From assembly GCF_015694525.1 (NCBI RefSeq), contig NZ_JADQDM010000015.1:53530-117529 (forward strand): DNA of 64,000 bases, given 5' to 3'. Shown piece after piece: positions 43,801 to 51,829 of this stretch. Origin of the DNA: Hymenobacter ruricola (GTDB taxonomy: Bacteria > Bacteroidota > Bacteroidia > Cytophagales > Hymenobacteraceae). The notes under the pieces are model-generated. The model searched no databases. It saw only the letters and a list, made by a program, of their open reading frames with translations, and was not told where the DNA came from. The position numbers and the translations under genes are program-made. Every line of letters begins with the position of its first letter. Position 1 is the first letter of the stretch.

Positions 43801-44015
43801 CGGCGGCCTTCGCCTACGCCTTGCCCTCCACCAGCCCGGCGGGCCGCGTGGTGCTGCGCGACGTGGTGGGCCACGTTGTGGGTGCTGCCGAAGTGGCCGG
43901 CGCAACGGGCGAGGTGCGGCTGCCGGTGCGCAGTTTGCCCGATGGTTTCTACACCGCTGCGCTTGAAGTGAACGGCCGGGTGGTGGCCTCCCAGAAGCTC
44001 ACCGTGGCGCACTAG
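40878..44015 (+). CDS. Giant RCC1-repeat / beta-helix protein with T9SS sorting domain
   Basis: A 1045-residue secreted protein with a signal segment (VLLAGFCWLLAFASLPAAGQ). Residues about 45-400 hold six or more RCC1-type repeats (GTLWAWGDNSTGQLGINSS, GTVWSWGQRQDGALGTGSG, HAWTWGVDDSGELGMG, VYNWGKNDFGQLGLG), forming a seven-bladed propeller. Residues about 430-950 look like a right-handed parallel beta-helix (TFDGVYHVRGNVQFVNGTF, then FINNTTGLYD and NSSFADNYFAGIYMY). Residues from about 963 (RLSTPYPNPANETAAFAY) are a T9SS type A sorting domain. It is probably a surface adhesin or polysaccharide-binding protein (inference). A terminator follows. Confidence 0.88.
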   Translation: MKLRLLPPGGYGRISPRAVLLAGFCWLLAFASLPAAGQARPQAANKPLAPSSNMSFHNLILCQDGSLKGWGYNTYGQLGNNPGYVATPVSIPLPFQAGIVRVAVTYNSSFAILTDGTLWAWGDNSTGQLGINSSVASTTTPTQVPGLTNVVAVAGGFYHTLALCADGTVWSWGQRQDGALGTGSGGPAIVYAPQQVTALANIRSIASGDQFSMALDASGHAWTWGVDDSGELGMGFPANMPTRVWTPVQLPLSNVRQIEGCNVRAGAVLANGTVYNWGKNDFGQLGLGHTNYVNVPTQVGPGVLTNIVSVALNNVSTCAVQANGVTYVWGSNDHGSLGISSPAYAATPVPGPVFAPNTQITGQSYQFTSIEPNGTVKLWGNGPLGYTPVNTSLYGGSYTPTTPGNLCPAVPQVASFPSCGPERAYFQRSGATYVAAAHGNTTSPAEIGTFGTTTVIDASQPPYNGKVTFDGVYHVRGNVQFVNGTFVLLMNTQFYVDGTSGQLGNAPFYNSTAVDVQKATLRLYGATLQANCPDMWGGIVLTGDAKIYTEAVVSGKRTYRSVIRDATTGVYSYTPDWTISNTNEYYLTQTDFINNTTGLYDLAKGTAQPGEGVRNCSFQDGQFGIQFESVDYAPTKVFGGNYDAASFDANSFKNLQYGMLGQAGQLHIINSSFADNYFAGIYMYATAPTGGEIYHNNVVVPAVWPAALLAQLPASYPAQATGIISYSSGGDVEITANTVQGANRTPATNPVKQFGMSVSGNVQVYDGNVLRSLAEGLTVSTNDNYSNVYHYIVGNTFTDNVVGLRLTGYHLSGYPTFPVQTTLRCNTFSTTQSGGIGVWVTAGAPSSASIGSSTVPNGNRFDGIADTKRFVYDASGPSGGGSFVYYRYNSAQEELGSVSFTNPGNAIFKSDGTLSPVASATNTNISGSGACGSSPATPGVYLRPVSENQPAGEQSVATASETRLSTPYPNPANETAAFAYALPSTSPAGRVVLRDVVGHVVGAAEVAGATGEVRLPVRSLPDGFYTAALEVNGRVVASQKLTVAH

Positions 44016-44103
44016 GCACCTTCAGCGTCCTTCATCTTCCACTGCCTGCCAGGTGCCGCAAGCTCCCGTTCGGACGCTTACTATGGCCCGGAAGGTTATA
44101 CTT

Positions 44104-44138
44104 GGGCCAGCCACTGTCGTGGCTGGCCCATTTTTTTT
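44104..44138 (+). terminator. Rho-independent terminator
   Basis: The perfect stem gggccagccac/gtggctggccc is followed by eight T residues. It ends six bases before the DoxX start codon. Confidence 0.9.
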
Positions 44139-44144
44139 AAGCTG

Positions 44145-44513
44145 ATGATTCCTCTTCTCAGCCGGTTTGCGCTGGCCCTGCTTTTCGTGGCAGCTGGCGT
44201 CTGGCATTTCGTGCATCCGGCCACTTACCTAGCCATCATGCCGCCCCAGCTGCCACAGCCCCGGGCGTTGGTGTACGTGAGCGGTGTTTTTGAAATCCTG
44301 GGCGGCGCGGGGCTCCTGTTGGCTTCCACCCGAAAAATAGCGGGCTGGGGCCTGCTGGCGCTGCTGGTGGCGGTGTTTCCGGCCAACGTGTACATGGCCC
44401 TGATTCACGAGCAACTGGGCATTCCGGGCTGGGTGGCCTGGGGCCGACTGCCGCTGCAGTTGCCCCTGCTGTGGTGGGTGTGGCGGATTGCGCTTGGGAG
44501 GAATAAGGGATAA
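44145..44513 (+). CDS. DoxX family membrane protein
   Basis: A 122-residue protein with four predicted transmembrane helices (LSRFALALLFVAAGVWHFV, LVYVSGVFEILGGAGLLLA, LLALLVAVFPANVYMALIHE and LPLLWWVWRIAL). It matches the DoxX/DoxD-like family through FVAAGVWHFVHP and FEILGGAGLLL. Members act in quinone-linked redox or thiosulfate metabolism in some archaea, while most bacterial copies are of unknown role. It starts right behind the terminator of the giant surface gene, so it should have its own promoter. Confidence 0.85.
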   Translation: MIPLLSRFALALLFVAAGVWHFVHPATYLAIMPPQLPQPRALVYVSGVFEILGGAGLLLASTRKIAGWGLLALLVAVFPANVYMALIHEQLGIPGWVAWGRLPLQLPLLWWVWRIALGRNKG

Positions 44514-44590
44514 GAAAGAGGATATAAGAGAAAGGACTTGCCTTCACCTAGTGCCTTATCCCTTCCCTTCTTCCCAATCCCTTATTTCCT

Positions 44591-46330
44591 CTACTCCCAG
44601 CGCACGTCCAGCAGGCGGAGCTGCACGGCGCGCTGGCCGCGGTATTCGTTCAACTCCACCGTGTAGCAGGCACTGAAGGGCTGGCCTTCCTCAATCTGCG
44701 GCAGGTAGTCGGCCAGGCCGAAGCCAATGGCGTCCACGGCCGGGCCTTGCGCATCGGCCGAGGCCAGCCGCAGCTTGAGGTGGCCCTGGCCCACCACGCG
44801 GGCGCTGTGGGGCACGGCTATCAGGCGCTGTGAGGCAAACACCGGGTTGGGGTTGCCGGGCCCGAAGGGTTCCATGCGGCGCAGCTCGGCGAAGAATTCC
44901 TCGTTGATGCGGCCAATGGGCAGCACGGCGGCCACTTCCACGGGGCGCACGAGGTGCTCGGTGGTGAGGGTGCCGGCCACCACTTCCTCGAAGCGCCGCT
45001 GGAAGGCGGGCACGTTTTCCACCTTCAGGGTGAGGCCGGCGGCGGCGCGGTGCCCGCCAAACTGGTCGAGCAGCGGCGCGCAGGCTTCCAGGGCCTCGTG
45101 CACGTCGAACCCCGCCACGGAGCGGGCCGAGCCGGTGGCTTTGCCGTCACGTTGGGTGAGGATGACGGTGGGACGGTAGTACTGGTCGAGGCAGCGCGAG
45201 GCCACGATGCCGAGTACGCCCTGGTGCCAGTCGGCCTTGTAGAGCACGGTGGCGTGGGCGTTTTGCAGCGTGGGGCTGCCCGCAATCATGTCGAGGGCCT
45301 CCTGGGTGGTGTGCTGGTCGGAGCCGCGGCGCTGCTGGTTCATCTGGTCCACCACTTCGGCGGTGTAGCGGGCCTCCTGCTGGTCGGGGGCCAAGAGCAT
45401 GGCCACGGCGCGGCGGGCGTCGCCCATGCGCCCGGCGGCGTTGATGCGCGGCGCAAAGCCAAATATCAGGCTGCTGATGCCCAGCGGACCTTCGCGCAGG
45501 GTGGCCAGCTCGCGCAGGGCGGCCAGGCCGGGCCGCAGCAAGTGGGCATCTTCGTTGAAGCGGCGCAGGCCGTGGGCGGCCAGAATGCGGTTTTCGCCGG
45601 TGATGGGCACGATGTCGGCGGCAATGCTCACGGTCACCAAATCGAGCAGGTCGTGCAGCGGCTCCTGCGGCAGCCCCAGGTGCTCGCCGAAAGCCTGCAT
45701 CAGCTTAAAGCCCACGCCGCAGCCGGAAAGCTCCTTGTAGGGGTACTCGCAATCCGCGCGCTTGGGGTCGAGCACGGCCACGGCGGCCGGCAGCTCCTCG
45801 CCGGGCAAGTGGTGGTCGCAGATAATGAAATCGACGCCCTGGCCGGTGGCGTAGGCCACCTGCTCCACGGCCTTGATGCCGCAGTCGAGCGCCACGATGA
45901 GGGCAAACCCGTTGTCAGCGGCAAAATCGACGGCTTTTTGCGAGATGCCGTAGCCTTCGGTGTAGCGGTCGGGGATGTAGTCGCGCAGCCGCTCCGCGCC
46001 GAACAGGGGCGTGAGGTAGCTCATCACCGTGGCCACGGAGGTGATGCCGTCCACGTCGTAATCGCCGAGCACGAGCACCTTCTGGCCCTCGTGGTAGGCG
46101 CGGGTGAGGCGGGCCACGGCGCGGTCCATGTCGCGCATCAGCAGCGGGTTGGGCAGCTGGCGCAAATCCGGGTGGAAAAAGGCGGCCGCAGCGGCGGGCG
46201 TGTCGATGCCGCGCTGCACCAGCAGGGCGGCTATCTCCGGGGCAATGAAGAGGGCCTGCGTCAGGCGGAGGGCCGCCGACGGGTTGGTTTCGGGGATATA
46301 ATTCCAGCGCTTACTCGCGGATATGGGCAT
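44591..46330 (-). CDS. recJ: Single-stranded-DNA-specific exonuclease RecJ
   Basis: A 579-residue DHH-family 5'-3' exonuclease acting in recombination and mismatch repair. Visible motifs are VLVLGDYDVDGITSVATV (Asp90, 92 and 94), IVALDCGIKA, FIICDHHLPGEELP (DHH), GCGVGFKLMQA and the DHHA1 domain FGGHRAAAGLTL, followed by an OB-like end (QPFSACYTVELNEYRGQRA). Length is slightly above the E. coli protein. The ATG at 46330 is preferred to an upstream TTG because a TACTTTTG promoter box lies 23 bases before it. A 37-residue membrane peptide is divergent from it. Confidence 0.95.
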   Translation of the reverse strand: MPISASKRWNYIPETNPSAALRLTQALFIAPEIAALLVQRGIDTPAAAAAFFHPDLRQLPNPLLMRDMDRAVARLTRAYHEGQKVLVLGDYDVDGITSVATVMSYLTPLFGAERLRDYIPDRYTEGYGISQKAVDFAADNGFALIVALDCGIKAVEQVAYATGQGVDFIICDHHLPGEELPAAVAVLDPKRADCEYPYKELSGCGVGFKLMQAFGEHLGLPQEPLHDLLDLVTVSIAADIVPITGENRILAAHGLRRFNEDAHLLRPGLAALRELATLREGPLGISSLIFGFAPRINAAGRMGDARRAVAMLLAPDQQEARYTAEVVDQMNQQRRGSDQHTTQEALDMIAGSPTLQNAHATVLYKADWHQGVLGIVASRCLDQYYRPTVILTQRDGKATGSARSVAGFDVHEALEACAPLLDQFGGHRAAAGLTLKVENVPAFQRRFEEVVAGTLTTEHLVRPVEVAAVLPIGRINEEFFAELRRMEPFGPGNPNPVFASQRLIAVPHSARVVGQGHLKLRLASADAQGPAVDAIGFGLADYLPQIEEGQPFSACYTVELNEYRGQRAVQLRLLDVRWE

Positions 46331-46353
46331 CGGATACTTCGTCAAAATGGTTG

Positions 46354-46361
46354 CAAAAGTA
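46354..46361 (-). promoter_or_regulatory. -7 box TACTTTTG of recJ
   Basis: An exact TAnnTTTG box on the minus strand, 23 bases before the recJ ATG. No convincing -33 box. Confidence 0.5.
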
Positions 46362-46428
46362 CGACCAAACCCGGCCCCGCGCCGGCCGCCGTACCTTCGG
46401 TGCAGGGCCCCTCCTACTGCCGCAGACC

Positions 46429-46542
46429 ATGAGTAAGCTACGGGATTTTTATCGCCAATACCGCCAATACATTGGCACCGACGCGCTGATGTACGGCACC
46501 TTCATCCTGGTGCTGGCGCTGATGTTCGTGATTTTTAGGTAG
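46429..46542 (+). CDS. 37-residue single-pass membrane peptide
   Basis: A very small gene with ATG at 46429. The peptide starts with a basic, tyrosine-rich helix (MSKLRDFYRQYRQYIGTDA) and ends in a transmembrane helix (LMYGTFILVLALMFVIFR). It lies 29 bases after a TACCTTCG box (46392-46399, one base off consensus) and is divergent from recJ. The clean amphipathic-plus-membrane design and the promoter suggest that it is real; the function is unknown. A REP-like repeat follows. Confidence 0.6.
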   Translation: MSKLRDFYRQYRQYIGTDALMYGTFILVLALMFVIFR

Positions 46543-46555
46543 CACTTTGCCTATA

Positions 46556-46616
46556 CCCCGAAGCTTTGCTTCGGCCAGGCGTCATCGTTTCAGTGAACCA
46601 AAGCATAGCTTCGGGG
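46556..46616. repeat. REP-like inverted repeat
   Basis: Arms 46556-46571 and 46601-46616 match in 15 of 16 bases, and the left arm contains the perfect hairpin ccgaagc-ttt-gcttcgg. It lies between the end of the 37-residue gene and the end of the convergent TPR gene. Confidence 0.7.
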
Positions 46617-46626
46617 CACACCGTTC

Positions 46627-48447
46627 TTACACCCCGTCGCCGCGCAGCTTGCGGAAGCGCTTGCGGGCCTCGGCCACGTAAATGCTACCGGGGTATTTGA
46701 CTATTACCTGGTTGTAGAGCTCCTGCGCTTTCACCTTGTCCTTGAGGTCCTCTTCCTGAATGCGGGCCATCAGAAACAGGGCGTCGTCGCTCAACACGTC
46801 GTACTTCACGTTGTTGGTAATGCGCTCCAGCGTGGCGATGGCGCCCGGGAAGTCGCCGGTGCGGCGCTGCAGCTGGGCTTTGAGGTAATAGGTGTCGTCG
46901 GACAGCGAGTGGCCGGGAAACTTCTCCAGCAGCGCGTCCAGCCCCCGGATGGCTTCCGGAAGCTTGTTCTGGAACACCAGCTGCTCCACGGCGGCGTAGG
47001 CCTTCAAACCGAGGCCCAGCGTGTCCTCCACGGTGTTGTCCTGAATCAGCAGCGAGAGCTGCATGGCGTCGTTGGCAATCTCGCGGGTGGTGGCTTCCTT
47101 GAGGATATCCAGGTGGCTTTGAGCCAGCTTGAAATCGCCGGCGTAGTAGCTCAGGCGGGCGTTGCGCAGTTTGGCTTCGTAGCCCAGCGGCGAGTCTTTG
47201 TGCGACTTTTCCACCTGCGAGTACAGCAGCGTGGCCTCCCAGGGCTCGCCTTTCAGAATATACAAGTCGCCTTGTGTGATTTTGGCCTCGTCCACCACGT
47301 CGTCGCTGGCCCGCGGCATGTCGATGACTTCCTGCAAAAGCGTCATGGCCTTGGGCCGGTCGTTGAGCTGAAAGGCGTACAGGTTGGCCAGGTTGCGCAG
47401 CACGGGCGCCGTGTCGGGCGTGCGGCCCAGCTCGGTCAGCAGCTGCTCGTATTCTGCAACCAGGGCGCGCACTTTGGCCAGGTCAACGGGGTAGGTGGTG
47501 CTCACCTGGGCTTCGCGGGCCTGGAGCAGGCGCTGGCGGGCAAAATTGCCGTACGGGCCGTTGCGGTACTCTTTGGCCACGTAGGCGTAGCCGTCGATGG
47601 CGCTTTCGTAGTCCTTGTTCAACTGGGCAATGGAGGCCAGCTCCATCACGCGGCGGCCTTCGCCCTTGCCGCGGCGGTCGAGGGCCCGGGCCTGCACCAG
47701 CGCGCCGCTGAAGTCCTTGCGCTGCACCTGCAGCCAGAGCAGCAGCTCGCTGTAGGCCGACTGGTCGGGGTGCTCCTGGGTGGCGGTCAGCAAGAGCTTT
47801 TCCAGCGCGTCGAAGTCTTTTTCTTCGCGCAGGGCGTTTTGCAGCATATTGCGCACGAAGGGCAACTGCTTTTCGTCCTGCGCCACGAGGTGCAAGGTTT
47901 CGGCCAGCACCTGGGGCTGGTTCTGGGTTTGGGTGTAGAGCTGGATGAGTTGCGGCGCGTACCCGGTGTCGTTTTTGGCGAGGGTGCGGCCGCGCAGGTA
48001 GGTGCGCTCGGTCCACTCCGGCAGCTCGCGGCGGCCAAACTCGGTGGCCACCGGCACCACCTGCGCGGTGCTAAGCTGGGCTACCACTTTCTGCCACTGC
48101 TTGTCGGCTGTGGCCTTATCGCCCGCGGCGGCGTACACGCCCCCCAGCGCTACGCCGTAGGTGGCGTCTTCGGGGTGCAGCTTAACGGCTTTTTTGGCCA
48201 CTTTTTCGGCGTCCTTATAGCGTTTTAAGGCTTGCAGCGAAGTCAGGTACACCGGGAACACGTCCGGACTCGACTGCTCTTCGGCCGACAGCTTCTCGAA
48301 CAGAAACACCACTTTCTCGTGCTCGCCTCGCCGGGCATAGTCCTGGGCCAGCGCGGAGCCGCTCATGGGCGCCCATTTGGTGGGCTGGGCCGACGCCGGC
48401 AGCGCCAGCAGCAGCGAAGCAGCAATAACAAGGGAATACGAACGCAT
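46627..48447 (-). CDS. Periplasmic tetratricopeptide-repeat protein
   Basis: A 606-residue protein with a signal peptide (MRSYSLVIAASLLLALPASA). The whole mature part is built of TPR-like helix pairs, for example YKDAEKVAKKAVKLHPEDAT, AALGGVYAAAGDKATADKQW-like units and DFPGAIATLERITNNVKYDV. The last repeat region (KAQELYNQVIVKYPGSIYVA) matches the YbgF/BamD type. It likely acts as a scaffold in envelope assembly. It is the last gene of the cluster coaX-omp-lptC-small membrane protein-isomerase, all on the minus strand. The ATG at 48447 opens the signal peptide. Confidence 0.85.
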   Translation of the reverse strand: MRSYSLVIAASLLLALPASAQPTKWAPMSGSALAQDYARRGEHEKVVFLFEKLSAEEQSSPDVFPVYLTSLQALKRYKDAEKVAKKAVKLHPEDATYGVALGGVYAAAGDKATADKQWQKVVAQLSTAQVVPVATEFGRRELPEWTERTYLRGRTLAKNDTGYAPQLIQLYTQTQNQPQVLAETLHLVAQDEKQLPFVRNMLQNALREEKDFDALEKLLLTATQEHPDQSAYSELLLWLQVQRKDFSGALVQARALDRRGKGEGRRVMELASIAQLNKDYESAIDGYAYVAKEYRNGPYGNFARQRLLQAREAQVSTTYPVDLAKVRALVAEYEQLLTELGRTPDTAPVLRNLANLYAFQLNDRPKAMTLLQEVIDMPRASDDVVDEAKITQGDLYILKGEPWEATLLYSQVEKSHKDSPLGYEAKLRNARLSYYAGDFKLAQSHLDILKEATTREIANDAMQLSLLIQDNTVEDTLGLGLKAYAAVEQLVFQNKLPEAIRGLDALLEKFPGHSLSDDTYYLKAQLQRRTGDFPGAIATLERITNNVKYDVLSDDALFLMARIQEEDLKDKVKAQELYNQVIVKYPGSIYVAEARKRFRKLRGDGV

Positions 48448-48587
48448 AAATCTCAGTACGAAGGAATCAGCAACCGGCGGCCCGGCTCTGAACGCAAACG
48501 CCGGGCTCCGGCGCGTTCGTTCAATGCAAGGGCCGCGGCTTGGGGCAGCGCGGCACAGCTCGGTTTCGGCAATGACGCCCAAAAACG

Positions 48588-48620
48588 AAAAAGGGCCGCA
48601 CCCGAAGGTACGGCCCTTTT
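48588..48620. terminator. Terminator after the isomerase gene
   Basis: The stem aaaagggccg/cggccctttt lies just beyond the stop of the minus-strand isomerase gene, with T-rich sequence on the minus strand. Confidence 0.75.
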
Positions 48621-48640
48621 CAAGCCAGCGGCTTAGCGCC

Positions 48641-50764
48641 TTAGAAAAACTTGGCGCGGTTGTCTTTCACGTTGGCGTGGGCCTTGATGGCCTCGTAAAT
48701 CTTGCCGTCCTGCTGCTGGGCGCGCTGCTGGGCCAGCTGCTGCTGCACGGCTTTGAGGTTGGCCGGGGCGGGGGCGGGCGTCACGGTCTCGGGCTGCACC
48801 ACCAGCACGCCCTGCTCGCCTTGGATGGGGGCCGACTTCTGGCCGGGCTTCAGGGCGAAGGCTTTGCCCACGGCCAGCGGCTCAAAACCCACGTTGGTGA
48901 GGCTGCCCTGGCCGAGCACCACGTTGGGGGCCACGCCCACCTGGGCGGTGGGGCCGTACTTGGCGGCCATGTCTTCCAGCGTGCCGGCGGTGGGCAGCTT
49001 GGCCATGATTTGCTTGGCTTTTTCTTCGTTGCGCACCAAGGCGGTCAACTCGGGACGCAGGCTTTCCACGGTGGCGGTGCCTTTGGCGCGCTCGTCGGTG
49101 AGGGCGGCGATGACGTACTGGTCACCCATCTCATACACTTCCGACACGTCGCCGACTTTGGTTTCGCTGCCGTTCGGGCCGAACCCGAAGGCCCAGCGCA
49201 CCATTTCGCGGGCGTTTTGCAGGTTGTTGACGCTGCGGGCGGCGGCGTCCAGGTTTTTGGCTTCCTGCTTCACCAGGGTTTTGTCCTTGGTGGTGAGGGC
49301 GCGGAAGCTGGTCAGGTCGGTGGCCTGGCCTTTCAGGTCCTGGGCGCGGGCGTAGGCGGCTTCGCGGGTGGCGTCGCTCGGGGCGATGGTTTTCTTCACC
49401 TCGGCCACCTGATAGGTTTGCTTGGTGGGCACGGCCGTGATTTTGATGATGTGGTAGCCAAACGAGGTTTCCACCAGGTTGGGCAGCAGGCCGGGCGCGG
49501 TGGCGGCAAAAATAACTTTGTCGAACTCGGGCACCATGCGGCCCTGGCCAAACCAACCGAGGTCGCCGCCCTGGTCTTTGGTGCCGTCGGTGCCGAACTG
49601 GCGGGCCATGGCCGCAAAGTCGGCGCCGGCTTTGATTTTGTTCAGGATGTCCTGGGCCTTGGCTTTGGCGGCGGCTTTGGCTTCGGGCGTGGCGCCGTCG
49701 GCCTTGATGAGGATGTGGCTGGCGCGGGCGGCGGCGTCTTTGCCCGTGCTCACGCCCGTCACTTTATACAGCGAGTAAGTGCCGGCTTCGGCGTAGGGGC
49801 CGTACACTTTGCCCTGGGTCAGGGGCAGTTGCTTGCGCAGCTGCTCGGGCAGGTCGGCGGGGCTGCGGAAGGCCTTGTTGTAAGGCTGCTCCGAGTTGGC
49901 CGACACAAACAGCGAGTCGACGGGGGCCGAAGCGAACTGGGTGGTCAGCTCGGCCATCTGGCTTTTCACGGCGGCGCTGTCTTCTTTCGAAGCTACCACC
50001 GGAATGCTGATGTATTCCACCGAGCGACCGTTTTCCACCTTGTACTTGCCCTTGTTCTTGTCGAGGTAGGCCTGCAGCTGGTCGTCGGTCACTTTCACGG
50101 CCGAGTCGGAGATGGTGGCGTAGGGCACGAACAGGTACTTCACCGTGGCCTTGCTGTTCTGGTTGGCGTCGAAGCGTTTGGCTTCGGCCGTGGTCACGTA
50201 CACCGAGTTTTTCAGCAGGGCGTTGTACTTGTTGGCCAAGCGCTCGGCGGGCAGGTTGGCTTCGAAGTTGCGCCAGGCGGCCTGGTTTTCGGGCGGCAGC
50301 TTGTCAAGGTTTTTCAAGTAGTCAATCAGGCGGGCCTTGTCGAATTGGCCGGTGGCCTTGTCGGTGAAGGCCTGCTTGATGCCGGCGTTCACGTTGTCGC
50401 CCTGCACCATGTCCACCAATTCGTCGTCGCTCACGGTCAGGCCCAGCTTGTCCCACTCCGGCTGGAACGCCAGGCGGTAGATGGTCTGGTTCCAGGCCTG
50501 GTCGCGCAGGTAGCCGAGGGCCTGCTCGTCGGGCTGGCGCTGCTGCTGGGCGGCGAAGGCCTGCTTAGCCTGTTCCAGGGCGCCGTTGTAGTCCTCCAGC
50601 TCCACCTTTTGGCCGGCCACTTCGCCCACTACGTTGTCGTTGCGGTTGAAGAGGCGGTTTTTGCCGCCCACTAGGTCGCCGCCCACTATAAAGAGCAGCA
50701 TGCCGATGGCCACCAGGCCCACCGCCACGCCTGATTTTTCCCGAATCGTGTTAATTAAAGCCAT
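48641..50764 (-). CDS. PpiD/SurA-like peptidyl-prolyl isomerase
   Basis: A 707-residue membrane-anchored folding factor. An N-terminal anchor helix (GVAVGLVAIGMLLFIVGGD, residues 13-31) is followed by a SurA_N-like helical domain and then a parvulin-type domain at about residues 340-450 (ASHILIKADGATPEAKAA, then QFGTDGTKDQGGDLGWFGQG, and VETSFGYHIIKI). A second, diverged parvulin-like region follows. It would help fold outer-membrane proteins in the periplasm. It is embedded with lptC and an outer-membrane protein gene, which supports an envelope role. It begins 175 bases after the small membrane gene on the same strand. Confidence 0.9.
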   Translation of the reverse strand: MALINTIREKSGVAVGLVAIGMLLFIVGGDLVGGKNRLFNRNDNVVGEVAGQKVELEDYNGALEQAKQAFAAQQQRQPDEQALGYLRDQAWNQTIYRLAFQPEWDKLGLTVSDDELVDMVQGDNVNAGIKQAFTDKATGQFDKARLIDYLKNLDKLPPENQAAWRNFEANLPAERLANKYNALLKNSVYVTTAEAKRFDANQNSKATVKYLFVPYATISDSAVKVTDDQLQAYLDKNKGKYKVENGRSVEYISIPVVASKEDSAAVKSQMAELTTQFASAPVDSLFVSANSEQPYNKAFRSPADLPEQLRKQLPLTQGKVYGPYAEAGTYSLYKVTGVSTGKDAAARASHILIKADGATPEAKAAAKAKAQDILNKIKAGADFAAMARQFGTDGTKDQGGDLGWFGQGRMVPEFDKVIFAATAPGLLPNLVETSFGYHIIKITAVPTKQTYQVAEVKKTIAPSDATREAAYARAQDLKGQATDLTSFRALTTKDKTLVKQEAKNLDAAARSVNNLQNAREMVRWAFGFGPNGSETKVGDVSEVYEMGDQYVIAALTDERAKGTATVESLRPELTALVRNEEKAKQIMAKLPTAGTLEDMAAKYGPTAQVGVAPNVVLGQGSLTNVGFEPLAVGKAFALKPGQKSAPIQGEQGVLVVQPETVTPAPAPANLKAVQQQLAQQRAQQQDGKIYEAIKAHANVKDNRAKFF

Positions 50765-50939
50765 TTACTTGTCAAAAGAATCAGAGTCGTGTTGGTCAAA
50801 AGAGGCGCAAAATAACCAGAATTTGACCGGGAATCAAAGTTTTGCCGGATTTAAAGTCCTAAACCAGCACGCTAAAACCCACCTTGTTACCTGCGTTTGG
50901 CCCAGACGCGGCGCCCAACTTCACCCGGCGGCCGGCAGC

Positions 50940-51203
50940 CTAGCGGCGTTTTTTGGCCGATTTGGCGGGCGTTTTGGCGCGGTTTTGCCGGGCCAGCTTG
51001 GCTTCCTGCTCGGCTATTTTAGCCGCCAGCCGTTCCTGCTGCCGCCAGTACAGCAGCGGCATCCAGCACACCATCGAGACCATGAACAGCCAGTAGTTGC
51101 GGGCTAGGTCGTTGTAGAAAATGGTCTGGTACACGCCGATGACGAGCGCCACCACGCCCACGGCGAAAAGGACGGTGCGCAGCAGGGATTTGTCGAATTT
51201 CAT
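50940..51203 (-). CDS. Small membrane protein with basic tail
   Basis: An 87-residue protein with two transmembrane helices (LLRTVLFAVGVVALVIGVYQ and YWLFMVSMVCWMPLLYW), then a basic Lys/Arg/Ala-rich tail (KIAEQEAKLARQNRAKTPAK). No family is recognised. It lies between lptC and the PpiD-like gene in an envelope cluster, with only 24 bases to lptC, so it is probably co-transcribed. The basic tail could bind nucleic acid, ribosomes or lipid head groups (inference). Confidence 0.72.
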   Translation of the reverse strand: MKFDKSLLRTVLFAVGVVALVIGVYQTIFYNDLARNYWLFMVSMVCWMPLLYWRQQERLAAKIAEQEAKLARQNRAKTPAKSAKKRR

Positions 51204-51227
51204 AAGTAGCAGAGCCGTTCAGGCGTC

Positions 51228-51764
51228 CTAGATGCCCGCGCCCACCTTATCGAAGAAGCCTGTGGGATGATAAATGCGGTACAGGCTCAGGTCTTGCTTT
51301 GCCCACAGGCCATTGCCCCACAGCCTCTCGGTGGGGGTTTCCACTTGTACGGCCATGGCCGAATCGGTGTAGATGACGCCCTTGTTTTTGTCGAAGTACA
51401 GCTTTTCCGTATCCAGACGCTCGGCTTTGAGCAGGTTCACCACCTGCACCCGTCCGCGCATGGTGTAGAGGTTTTTGGCTTTTTCGTACTTGGCCGAGTC
51501 GGCCTTAATTGTGTTCACAACGGTCTTCTTCCCGTCAGCTGAATAAAAGGTCACGACCACGCCTTTGGGCCACACAAAGTCGCTGTTCTCGAACTGCTGC
51601 TGCACCGGGGCCGTGAGCTGAAACTTAAGTTTAGCCGAGTCGCTGATGAGCTCCACCACGTTGGTCGTTTCCATCAGCGGGCCGTTGTATGCCTCGAAGG
51701 GTCCGCTCACTTTCTGCTTCTCACAGCCCGCCAGCGCCAGCACCGCCAGCACGGGCGCCCCCAT
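51228..51764 (-). CDS. lptC: LPS export ABC transporter periplasmic protein LptC
   Basis: A 178-residue lipoprotein of the LptC family. The lipobox is LALAGC with Cys14, followed by the beta-jellyroll strands (YNGPLMETTNVVELISDSAK, then LKFQLTAPVQQQFEN and VVVTFYSADGKKTVV), and the strand LYTMRGRVQVVNLLKAERLD matches the OstA-like repeat. LptC carries lipopolysaccharide from LptBFG to LptA in the periplasm. An alternative GTG start 30 bases upstream (51794) would add positively charged residues before the lipobox and is a fair option. It follows the outer-membrane protein gene at 51830 on the same strand. Confidence 0.85.
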   Translation of the reverse strand: MGAPVLAVLALAGCEKQKVSGPFEAYNGPLMETTNVVELISDSAKLKFQLTAPVQQQFENSDFVWPKGVVVTFYSADGKKTVVNTIKADSAKYEKAKNLYTMRGRVQVVNLLKAERLDTEKLYFDKNKGVIYTDSAMAVQVETPTERLWGNGLWAKQDLSLYRIYHPTGFFDKVGAGI

Positions 51765-51829
51765 CCTCCCCCACTGCGGCCGAAACGTGCGCACTTTTCT
51801 GGTTGTCGTTAGAGCGTGAAGGCGGGTGC

